From positions 26,058,001 to 26,122,000 of the forward strand of contig NW_027488366.1 in NCBI RefSeq assembly GCF_051014445.1: a stretch of DNA of 64,000 nt, in the 5' to 3' direction. Positions 54,818 through 63,200 of this stretch are shown here, piece after piece. The DNA comes from Colletes latitarsis (lineage: Eukaryota; Arthropoda; Insecta; Hymenoptera; Colletidae). The translations under genes were made by a program, and so were the position numbers. The notes beneath the pieces are model-generated. The model ran no database searches and had not been told where the DNA came from. It saw only the letters and a list, made by a program, of their open reading frames with translations. Every line of letters begins with the position of its first letter. Position 1 is the stretch's first letter.

Positions 54818-54834
54818 AAAGTATGAGGTAGATG
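54818..54834. repeat. Target-site duplication, left copy (element 2)
   Basis: AAAGTATGAGGTAGATG immediately precedes the retrotransposon and is repeated at 57,501-57,517 after its poly-A. The three leading A overlap the tail, so the true length is 14-17 bp. Joining left flank to right flank restores the normal GTAGATGATGGCAAATACC box of B monomers. Confidence 0.93.
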
Positions 54835-55483
54835 CATGGAAGGAGCTCCTCCAGACCCTTGATGACGATCCATGAGGGCGCCCATATAAGGTGGTGCTGA
54901 ATAAGCTCCGCCCGTGGGCGCCCCCCGTCACCGAGGGTCTTGACCCCCGGCTGCTGGAGGACGTGGTCAATACACTCTTCCCAACTGGGGAGAGGGGACC
55001 GCGTCCTCCGGCGGCGGCGGCTGTCCCAGTGGAGTGGACGGCCGAGCTGGGGGTCACGCAGGAGGAGCTGGCAGCGGCCATCAGACGGCTCGGGGTTCGT
55101 AACACGGCCCCGGGTCCGGATGGTGTGCCCGGCCGGGTTTGGGTCTTGACCCAGGGCGTCCTTGGGGCCGACCTCAGGCGGTTGTTCGACCGCTGCCTGA
55201 GGGACGGGCGATTCCCCCCCAGTTGGAAGGTGGCGAGGATGGTCCTCCTCCGGAAGGAGGGTCGGCCCGCGGAGTCTCCCTCCGCATACCGGCCCATTTG
55301 TCTCCTCGACGAGGTGGGCAAGCTCTTCGAGCGTGTGATTGCTGCCCGCCTCGTCGAGCACCTGTCGCGGGGTGATCCCGGTCTAGCCGACTGCCAGTTC
55401 GGTTTCCGGGGGGGCCGATCGACTATCGACGCGATAGGTCGTGTGAGGGCCCTCTCGGAGGCGGCCGTCTCCCGGGGAGGGGT

Positions 55484-55517
55484 GGCATTGGCAATATCCT
55501 TGGATATTGCCAATGCC
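55484..55517. repeat. 16-bp perfect inverted repeat over reverse transcriptase motif A
   Basis: Arms 55,484-55,499 (GGCATTGGCAATATCC) and 55,502-55,517 are exact reverse complements separated by only TT. The 34-bp near-palindrome encodes ALAISLDIANA, covering the first catalytic Asp codon (55,503-55,505). Read on the other strand it gives a very similar peptide. No role is known to me. Confidence 0.9.
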
Positions 55518-55977
55518 TTTAACACCCTCCCCTGGGAAGAGATAAGGAGGGGGCTCGAATATCATCGAGTCCCCCCTTGTCTCAGGGCGGTCGTCGGGGA
55601 TTATCTCCGCGGCAGGTGGATCGAGTATCCGGGCCGGGATGGTGATATGCGGAGGGAGGTGTACTGCGGTGTTCCGCAGGGGTCGGTCCTCGGGCCACTC
55701 CTGTGGAACATCGCGTACGACTCGGTGTTGCGGGCCGGCCTCCCCGACGGCGTCAGCGCGGTGTGTTATGCGGATGACACACTGGTGCTGGCCGTCGGGG
55801 CGCACTGGGGGAGGGCCATGCGTCGCGCGGAGGAGGGGTCGCAACGCGTCGTCGACCGGATCAGGGGGATGGGGATGACGGTGGCGGTCCATAAGACCGA
55901 GGTGATTACGTTTCATTCACCTCGGCAGGATCCGCCACCGCCTCTGATTCGGGTGGGTGGGGCTGACATCGAGGTGA

Positions 55978-56002
55978 AGCCCCAGATCAGGTATCTGGGG
56001 CT
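55978..56002. repeat. 10-bp perfect inverted repeat in ORF2
   Basis: Arms 55,978-55,987 (AGCCCCAGAT) and 55,993-56,002 (ATCTGGGGCT) are separated by 5 nt. They lie in codons just upstream of and within the YLGLILD motif. Confidence 0.85.
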
Positions 56003-56512
56003 GATCCTCGATAGCCACTGGCGTTTCGAGAAGCATTTCCGCTGCCTGGTCCCCCGGTTGGAAAGGATGGTTGCGGCTCTGGGCCGGATCCTGCCCAACC
56101 TGGGGGGCCCGGCGGGCCGAGTTCGTCGCCTCTATGTGGCAATGGTCCAGTCGGTGGCCCTATACGGGGCCCCCGTCTGGGCGGACGACCTGGCTGCCTC
56201 CCGGCGCAGCATGACTATGCTGCGTCGGGTGCAGAGGCGCATGGCGCTCAGGGTCGTCCGCGGGTATCGGACCATGTCACATGAGGCGGCGACGGTTCTA
56301 GCGGGGATGCCGCCCATGGACCTGCTCGCGCGGTCGCACGCGGTGATGTACCGGCACCGCGTCGACCGTCGCGCGGGGGTGGGGGCGGTCCCGGGCGAGC
56401 AGGAACCTGCTTGGGGCGATTTGAAGCGCCAGGCCCGGCAGTCCGTGTTGCTCGCGTGGCAGGAGCGGCTGGCTCTGCCAACCGCGGGGCACCGGACTGT
56501 CGGGGCTGTTCG

Positions 56513-56532
56513 GCCACTCCTGAAGGAGTGGC
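56513..56532. repeat. 8-bp stem with TGAA loop in ORF2
   Basis: GCCACTCC at 56,513-56,520 pairs with GGAGTGGC at 56,525-56,532 across a 4-nt loop. It is one of several short perfect hairpins in the element. Confidence 0.75.
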
Positions 56533-56566
56533 TGGACAGAGGCCATGGCAGCCTCACCTACCGGCT

Positions 56567-56613
56567 GGCACAGGTATTTTCCGGGCATGGCAGCTTCGGA
56601 AGATACCTGTGCC
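56567..56613. repeat. 14-bp inverted repeat (one mismatch) in ORF2
   Basis: GGCACAGGTATTTT at 56,567-56,580 pairs with AAGATACCTGTGCC at 56,600-56,613 with one mismatch and a 19-nt loop, just before the zinc-knuckle codons. Confidence 0.8.
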
Positions 56614-56803
56614 GGATAGGGAAGGAGCCGACGGCGCGTTGCTGCCACTGCGACGCTGAGCAGGACACGGCGGATCATACCCTGAAGGTATGCCCCGCGT
56701 GGGAGGGGGAGCGCCGGGTCCTGGTCGGCGTCGTCGGGCGGGATGTCTCGCTGCCGGGCGTGGTGCGCGCCATGCTCGGCAGCGAGGAGAAGTGGAGGGC
56801 CGT

Positions 56804-56843
56804 GGCCTCCTTCTGCGAGAACGTAATGTTGCAGAAGGAGGCC
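56804..56843. repeat. 13-bp perfect inverted repeat near the end of ORF2
   Basis: GGCCTCCTTCTGC at 56,804-56,816 pairs with 56,831-56,843 across a 14-nt loop. The truncation point of element 1 corresponds to 56,829, within this loop, so that copy retains only the downstream arm. Confidence 0.88.
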
Positions 56844-56852
56844 GCGGGGAGG

Positions 56853-56889
56853 GAGCGCGAGCTTCAGCGGCGCGCTGAAGCTCGCGCTC
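56853..56889. repeat. 16-bp perfect inverted repeat in the last ORF2 codons
   Basis: GAGCGCGAGCTTCAGC at 56,853-56,868 pairs perfectly with 56,874-56,889 around a 5-nt GC-rich loop. It codes for part of the basic tail (RERELQRRAEARAR). The same pairing is intact in element 1 at 24,485-24,521. Confidence 0.9.
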
Positions 56890-57011
56890 GTGCGGTGGCC
56901 CGAGGTCGTCGCCCGGTCGCGAGGCGTCGCGGGCGGCCGCCTCGGCGTGGCGGATGACCTAGGCTGGGAGGGGGGTCCTGAGGGGACCCTCCTCCCGCCA
57001 GGCGGCGCTGG

Positions 57012-57070
57012 GTCGGACCGGTTGGGGGTAGGAGTGCCTCCCCCTACCGGTCCGACGCAAGGGGAGGCAC
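57012..57070 (+). other. Candidate pseudoknot in the 3' UTR
   Basis: Two perfect pairings interleave. Stem a is 57,012-57,022 (GTCGGACCGGT) with 57,046-57,056; stem b is 57,034-57,043 (GTGCCTCCCC) with 57,061-57,070. The order a-b-a'-b' is the topology of an H-type pseudoknot. Both stems also pair perfectly in element 1. Sequence alone cannot show that both form at once. Confidence 0.6.
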
Positions 57071-57182
57071 ACTCGGCGGTCTGGTGCGGCCATGAACGCC
57101 CGGCCGCCGAGGGGTGGAAACGGGGTCGCGGGCGGTTGCGAGTTGGGGCTCGCAGCCGCCACTAAACGCGGCCCCGGGACGG

Positions 57183-57219
57183 ATAGCGGCGGGATGGAGT
57201 GGCCCCGTCCCGCCGCTAT
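57183..57219. repeat. 12-bp perfect hairpin in the 3' UTR
   Basis: ATAGCGGCGGGA at 57,183-57,194 pairs with 57,208-57,219 across a 13-nt loop. Confidence 0.88.
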
Positions 57220-57236
57220 GAAGCAGTGTGTCTACT

Positions 57237-57257
57237 GGGGGGACCGATTGTCCCCCC
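57237..57257. repeat. 8-bp perfect hairpin in the 3' UTR
   Basis: GGGGGGAC at 57,237-57,244 pairs with GTCCCCCC at 57,250-57,257 across a 5-nt loop. Downstream, at 57,267-57,278, a GCGC stem is capped by a GAAA loop of GNRA type. Confidence 0.8.
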
Positions 57258-57285
57258 GGGGGATGGGCGCGAAAGCGCGGGCACG

Positions 57286-57331
57286 GGGAGGATACCGGAA
57301 GAAGGCTTCGAGCGATTCCCGGTATCCTCCC
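57286..57331. repeat. 13-bp perfect hairpin in the 3' UTR
   Basis: GGGAGGATACCGG at 57,286-57,298 pairs with 57,319-57,331 across a 20-nt loop. The two element copies differ by two adjacent bases in this loop and by none in the stem. Confidence 0.88.
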
Positions 57332-57374
57332 AAAGCGTGCCGAAGGGTCACCGTGGGGTTTTTAGTGGGTAGGT

Positions 57375-57402
57375 CCCGCGCCTGTCGTTGTACGGGCGCG
57401 GG
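57375..57402. repeat. 8-bp perfect hairpin in the 3' UTR
   Basis: CCCGCGCC at 57,375-57,382 pairs with GGCGCGGG at 57,395-57,402 across a 12-nt loop. Confidence 0.8.
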
Positions 57403-57415
57403 GAATCCCACACAC

Positions 57416-57447
57416 CCCTCCCACCTCTCCCCAAGGAGGTGGGAGGG
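57416..57447. repeat. 11-bp perfect hairpin just before the poly-A
   Basis: CCCTCCCACCT at 57,416-57,426 pairs with AGGTGGGAGGG at 57,437-57,447 across a 10-nt loop, ending 26 bp before the poly-A. Confidence 0.85.
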
Positions 57448-57472
57448 AGTCTTTCGAAGATTTTCCCCACGA

Positions 57473-57473
<1 letters not shown>

Positions 57474-57503
<30 letters not shown>
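57474..57503 (+). other. Poly-A tail of element 2
   Basis: There are 30 uninterrupted A after the terminal CCACGAC. The last three may belong to the target-site duplication. Among R1-clade elements, poly-A tails are described for telomere-repeat types such as TRAS and SART, while rDNA R1 elements usually end without a long one. Confidence 0.93.
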
Positions 57504-57506
<3 letters not shown>

Positions 57507-57517
57507 TGAGGTAGATG
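57501..57517. repeat. Target-site duplication, right copy (element 2)
   Basis: Exact repeat of 54,818-54,834. The interrupted B-type monomer continues from here with ATGGCAAATACC. Confidence 0.93.
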
Positions 57518-60214
57518 ATGGCAAATACCAGACCTAACCCAGACATAACCGGTGATTCCCCCTAAAATATTAATCGAAACCAGGTTTATTTGACCCCCTC
57601 CGGTGTGGTAGCACATTACTACGTGATCCAAATCAGCATAAGCCCAGGATCTGGCCAACAAGTATGCGAAAAATGCGAAAGTATGAGCTAGATGATGGCA
57701 AATACCAGACCTAACCCAGACATAACCGGCGTTATCCTCTAAAATATTAATCGGAACCAGGCTTAATTGACAGTTTCGGTGTGGGGTCCACATTACTACG
57801 TGATCCAAATCAGCAAGAGCCCGGGATCTGGCCATTCAAATATGCGAAAAATGCTAAAGTATGAGCCAGATGATTGCAAATACCAGAACTAACCCCGACA
57901 TAACCGGTGTTTCCTCCTAAAATATTGATCGAAGACAGCTTCAATTGACTGTTTCGGTTTGGTACCGCATTCCTACGTGATCCATATCAGCACGAGTCCA
58001 GGATCTGGCCAACAAGTATGCGAAAAATGCGATAGTGTGAGGCAGATGATTGCAAATACCAGACCTAACACAAACCTAACCGGCGTTGTTCTCTAAAATA
58101 TTAATCGGAACCAGGCTTAATTGACTATTTCAGTGTGGTACCATATTACAACGTGATCCAAAACGGAAAAAACCCAGGATCGGGCCAACAAGAATGCAAA
58201 ACATGCGAAAGTATGAGGCAGATGATTACAAGTACCAGGCCTAACACAGACACAACCGGTGTTTCCCCCTATAATATTGATTCAAAACAGCTTCAATTGA
58301 CTATTTCGGTGTGGTACCACATTACTACGTGATCCAAATCAGCAAGAGCTAAGGATCTGGCCAACAAGTATGCGAAAAATGCGAAAGTATGGGTCAGGTG
58401 ATGGCAAATACCAGACCTAACCCAGACATAACCGCCGTTATCCTCTAAAATATTAATCGTAACCAAGTTTAGTTGATTGCTTCGGTGTGGTAGCACATTA
58501 CTACGTGATCCAATCCAGAAAAAACCCAGGATCTGGCCAACAAGTATGCGAAAAATGCGAAAGTATGAGCTAGATGATGGCAAATACCAGACCTAACCCA
58601 GACATAACCGCCGTTATCCTCTAAAATATTAATCGGAACCAGGCTTAATTGACTGTTTCGGTGTGGTGCCACATTACTACGTGATCCAATCTAAAAAAAG
58701 CCCAGGTTCTGGCCATTCAAGTATGCGAAAAATGCGAAAGTATGAGCTAGATGATGGCAAATACCAGACCTAACCCAGACATAACCGGCGTTATCCTCTA
58801 AAATATTAATCGGAACCAGGTTTAATTGACTGTTTCAGTGTGGTGCCACATTACTACGTTATCCAAACTAAAAAAAGCCCAGGTTCTGGCCATTCAAGTA
58901 TGCGAAAAATGCGAAAGTATGAGCTTGATGATGGCAAATACCAGACCTAACCCAGACATAACCGGCGTTATCCTCTAAAATATTAATCGGAACCAGGTTT
59001 AATAGGCAGTTTCAGTGTAGTACCACATTACTACGTGATCCAATCTAAGAAAAGCCCAGGCTCTGGCCATTCAAGTATGCGAAAAATGCGAAAGTATGAG
59101 CTAGATGATTGCAAATACCAGACCTAACCCAGGCATAACCGGCGTTATCCTCTAAAATATTAATCGGAACCAGGTATAATTGTCTGTCTCAGTGTAGTAC
59201 CACATTACTACGAGATGCAAGTCGGAAAAAGCCCAAGATCTGGCCATTCAACTATGCGAAAAATGCGAAAGTATGAGCCAGATGGTTGCAAATACGAGAA
59301 CTAACCCAGACATAAGCGGTATTTCCCCCTAAAATATTAATCGTAACCAAGTTTAATTGACTGCTTCGGTGTGGTACCACGTTACTACGTGATCCAAATC
59401 AACAAGAGCCCATGATCTGGCCAACAAGCACGCGAAAAATGCGAAGGTATGAGTCAGATGATTGCAAATACCAGACCTAACCCAGACGTAACCGGCGTTA
59501 TCCTCTAAAATATTAATCGCAACCAGGTTTAGTTGACTGTTTCGGTGTGGTACCACATTACTATGTAATCCAATCCAGAAAAATACCAGGATCTAGACAA
59601 CAAATATGCGACAAATGCGAAAGTGTGAGTCAGATGATTGCAAATACCAGACCTAACCCAGACATAACCGGCGTTATCCTCTAAAATATTAATCGGAACC
59701 AGGTTTAATTGACTGTTTCGGTGTGGCGCCACATTACTACGTGATCCAAATCAGAAAAAGCCCAGGATATGGCCAACAAGTATGCGAAAAATGCGAAAGT
59801 ATGAGCTAGATGATGGCAAATACCAGACCTAACCCAGAAATAACCGCCGTTATCCTCTAAAATATTAATCGGAACCAGGCTTAATTGACAGTTTCGGTGT
59901 GGGGTCCACATTACTACGTGATCCAAATCAGCAAGAGCCCGGGATCTGGCCATTCAAATATGCGAAAAATGCAAAAGTATGAGCCAGATGATTGCAAATA
60001 CCAGAACTAACCCCGACATAACCGGTGTTTCCTCCTAAAATATTGATCGAAGCCAGCTTCAATTGACTGTTTCGGTTTGGCACCACATTCCTACGTGATC
60101 CAAATCAGCAAGAGTCCAGGATCTGGCCAACAAGTATGCGAAAAATGCGATAGTATGAGGCAGATGATTGCAAATACCAGACCTAACACAAACCTAACCG
60201 GCGTTGTTCTCTAA
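57518..60214. repeat. B-type satellite array (right of element 2)
   Basis: B-type monomers resume in register after the insertion. Segments here are close copies of monomers left of the element. For example, about 58,469-59,730 resembles 53,404-54,580, with the 88-bp half monomer absent. The block ends near GTTGTTCTCTAAAATATTG at about 60,200-60,220, where A-type boxes return. Confidence 0.95.
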
Positions 60215-60218
60215 AATA
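57640..60218. repeat. 2,118-bp-offset duplication (12 monomers) at the right end of the B block
   Basis: About 460 bp at 57,640-58,100 recurs at 59,760-60,218 with the rare variants GTGTGGGGTCCACATT, CATTCAAATATGCG and AACTAACCCCGAC. The offset is 12 x 176 + 6. The second copy ends almost exactly at the B-to-A junction. Confidence 0.8.
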
Positions 60219-63200
60219 TTGAACAAAACCAGGTTTAATTGACTGTTTCAGTGTGGTACCACATTACTACCTGATCCAATCCAGAAATAGCCCAGGATCT
60301 AGCCATGAAGTATGAGAAATATGCGAAAGTATGAGCCTGACGAGGTCAAATCCTGGACCTAACCCAGACCTAACTTGCGTTGTCCTCTAAAATATTGATG
60401 AAAAACAGGTTTAATTGACTGTTTCAGTGTTGTACTTCATTACTACGTGATGCAATCCAGAAAAAGCCCAGGATCTAGCCATCAAGTATGAGAAATATGC
60501 GAGAGAATGAGCCTGATGAGAGCAAGTCCCAGACCTAACCTAGACCTAACATGAATTATTCTCTAAAATATTGTTCGAAACCAGGTTTTATGGACTGCTT
60601 CAGTGTGGTACCACATTACTACGTGATCCAAACAAGAAAAAACCCAGGATCTGTTCAACAAGTATGTGAAAAATGCGAAAGTATGACCCTGATGAGGGCA
60701 AATCCCAGACCTATCCCAGACATAACTTGCGTTGTCCTCTAAAATATTGATGGAAACCAGATTCCATTGACTGTTTCAGTGTGGTACTACATTACTACGT
60801 GGTGCAATCCAGAAAAAGCCCAAGATCTAGCCATCAAGTATGAGAAATATTCGAAAGAATGAGCCTGATGAGAGCAAATCCCAGACCTAACCTAGAACTA
60901 ACATGGATTATTCTCTAAAATATTGATCGAAACCAGGTTTAATGGACTGCTTCAGTGTGGTACCACATTACTACGTGATCCAAACCAGAAAAAACCCACG
61001 ACCTCTTCAACAAGTATGTGAAAAACGCGAAAGTATGAGCCTGATGAGGGCAAATCCTAGACCTAACCCAGACCTAACATGCGTTATCGTCTAAAATAGT
61101 GATCGAAACCAGGATTAATTGACTGTTTCAGCGTGGTACCACATTACTACGTGATGCAATCCAGAAACAGCCCAGGATCTAGCCATGAAGTATGAGAAAT
61201 ATGCGAATGTATGAGCCTGATGAGGGCAAATCCTAGACCTAACCCAAACCTAACATGCGTTATCCTCTAAAATATTGATCGAAACCGGGTTTAATGGACT
61301 GCTTCAGTGTGGTACCACTTCACTACGTGATCCAAAGCAGATTAAACCCAGGATCTAGCCATGAAGTATGAGAAATATGCGAAAGTATGAGCCTGACGAG
61401 GGCAAATCCTGGACCTAACCCAGATCTAACATACGTTATCCTCTAAAATATTTATCAAGACCTGGTTTAATCGACTGTTTCAGTGTGGTACCACATTACT
61501 ACGTGATCCAAACCAGAAAAAACACAGGATCCGTTGAACAAGTATGTGACGAATGCGAAAGTATGAGTCTGATGAGTGAAAATCCCAGGCCTAACCTAGA
61601 CCTAACATGCGTTATCCTCAAAAATATTGATCGAAACCAGGTTTAATTGACCGTTTCAGTGTGGTACCACATTACTACGTGATCCAATCCAGAAATAGCC
61701 CAGGATCTAGCCATGAAGTATGAGAAATATGCGAAAGTATGAGCCTGACGAGGGCAAATCCTGGACCTAACCCAGATCTAACATACGTTATCCTCTAAAA
61801 TATTTATCAAGACCTGGTTTAATCGACTGTTTCAGTGTGGTACCACATTACTATGTGATCCAAACCAGAAAATAACCCAGGATCTGTTCAACGAGTATGT
61901 GAAAAACGCGAAAGTATGAGCCTGATGAGGGCGAATCCCAGAACTATCCCAGACCTAACTTGCGTTGTCCTCTAAAATATTGATGGAAAACAGGTTTAAT
62001 TGACTGTTTCAGTGTTGTACTTCATTACTACGTGATGCAATCCAGAAAAAGCCCAGGATCTAGCCATCAAGTATGAGAAATATGCGAAAGAATGAGCCTG
62101 ATGAGAGCAAATACCAGACCTAACCTAGACCTAACATGAATTATTCTCTAGAATATTGTTCGAAACCAGGTTTTATGGACTGTTTCAGTGTGGTACCACA
62201 TTACTACGTGTTCCAAACAAGAAAAAACCCAGGATCTGTTCAACAAGTATGTGAAAAATGCGACAGTATGACCCTGATGAGGGCAAATCCCAGACCTATC
62301 CCAGACATAACTTGCGTTGTCCTCTAAAATATTGATGGAAACCAGATTCCATTGACTGTTTCAGTGTGGTACTACATTACTACGTGATGCAATCCAGAAA
62401 AAGCCCAAGATCTAGCCATCAAGTATGAGAAATACGCGAAAGAATGAGCCTGATGAGAGCAAATCCCAGACCTAACCTAGACCTAACATGAATTATTCTC
62501 TAAACTATTGATCGAAACCAGGTTTAATTGACAGTTTCAGCGTGGTACCACATTACTACGTGATACAATCCAGAAACAGCCCTGGATCTAGCCATGAAGT
62601 ATGAGAAATATGCGAAAGTATGAGCCTGATGAGGGCAAATCCTAGACCTAACCTAGGCCTAACATGAATTATTCTCTAAAATATTGATCGAAACCAGGTT
62701 TAATTGATTGGTTCAGCGTGGTCCCACATTACTACGTGATCCAAACCAGAAAAAACCCAGGATCCGTTCTACAAGTATGTGAAGAATGCGAAAGTATGAG
62801 TCTGATGAGTGATAATCCCAGGCCTAACCTAGACCTAACATGCGTTATCCTCAAAAATATTGATCGAAACCTGGTTTAATCGACTGTTTCAGTGTGGTAC
62901 CACATTACTACGCGACCCAAACCAGAAAAAACTCAGGATCTGTTCAACAAGTATGTGAAAAACGCGAAAGTATGAGCCTGATGAGTGAAAATCCCAGACG
63001 TAACCTAGACCTAACATGCGTTATCCTCAAAAATATTGATCGAAACCTGGTTTAATCGACTGTTTAGTGTGGTACCTCATTACTATGTGATCCAAACCAG
63101 AAAAAACCCAGGATCCGTTCAACAAGTATGTGAAGGATGCGAAAGTATTAGTCTGATGAGTGAAAATCCCAGACCTAACCTAGACCTAACATGCGTTATC

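Larger units (their letters stand above)
36625..54834. repeat. B-type ~176-bp satellite array (left of element 2)
   Basis: This is a distinct subfamily of the same satellite in the same orientation. Diagnostic boxes are TCTGGCCAACAAGTATGCG, GAAAGTATGAGCTAGATGATG, CAAATACCAGACCTAACCC, AGACATAACCGGCGTTATCC, ATATTAATCGGAACCAGG and TGTTTCGGTGTGGTGCCAC. The period is exactly 176 in places (GGATCTGGCC at 42,805 and 42,981). Minus-strand frames of 67 codons recur in many monomers because one unit is nearly free of stops in that frame. There is no evidence these are genes. Confidence 0.96.
54835..56957 (+). pseudogene. ORF2 remnant: reverse transcriptase of R1-clade retrotransposon
   Basis: This is the 3' part of an ORF2 that would copy element RNA into DNA at a nicked target. 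The first codons are upstream flank fusion (AWKELLQTLDDDP), then TGA at 54,873-54,875, where family context suggests Trp (DPWGRPY-like). After this stop, 688 codons are open from 54,891 (a GTG, not a true start). In that numbering, reverse transcriptase motifs are: APGPDG 73-78, WKVAR 112-116, YRPICLLD 133-140, FGFRGGRST 170-178, SLDIANAF 203-210 (catalytic Asp205), GVPQGSVLGPLLWN 260-273, YADD 293-296 (catalytic Asp295/296), YLGLILD 368-374. A zinc knuckle CX2CX8HX4C uses C584, C587, H596 and C601. The C terminus (about 653-688) is Arg-rich. R1-clade ORF2 is usually about 1,000 residues, so the N-terminal endonuclease third is absent. Confidence 0.93.
56958..57473 (+). other. 3' untranslated region of element 2
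   Basis: These 516 bp lie between the ORF2 stop and the poly-A and contain no credible coding frame. The segment is GC-rich and built largely from perfect inverted repeats (listed separately), and all of these are preserved in element 1. In non-LTR elements the 3' UTR is commonly the part of the RNA recognised by the reverse transcriptase. A recognition role here is inference. Confidence 0.85.
54835..57503 (+). mobile_element. 5'-truncated R1-clade non-LTR retrotransposon (element 2)
   Basis: A 2,669-bp GC-rich insert lies in the B-type array, flanked by 14-17-bp target-site duplications. It contains the 3' two-thirds of ORF2 (reverse transcriptase to zinc knuckle, 54,835-56,957), a 516-bp 3' UTR and a 30-nt poly-A. 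ORF1 and the apurinic-type endonuclease expected at the start of R1-clade ORF2 are missing, so this copy is a dead 5' truncation. R1 itself inserts at a fixed 28S rDNA site. There is no rDNA here, and the two copies in this window sit at different places in the monomer, so insertion looks relaxed. Clade assignment rests on the motif wording and knuckle; confirmation needs a phylogeny. Confidence 0.95.

Noticed and set aside
54891..54893. GTG at 54,891 as a real start of a self-contained reverse transcriptase gene
   Set aside because: The same frame continues upstream with family-like residues on the other side of a stop codon, so this is the first codon after a nonsense change within a truncated ORF2.
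54759..56678. Long minus-strand frames (up to 253 codons) antisense to the reverse transcriptase
   Set aside because: They lie opposite an intact reverse transcriptase frame with clear motifs, and high GC content leaves few antisense stops.
54600..57700. 28S rDNA insertion typical of R1 elements
   Set aside because: Both flanks are plain satellite with an exact target duplication; no rRNA sequence is present.
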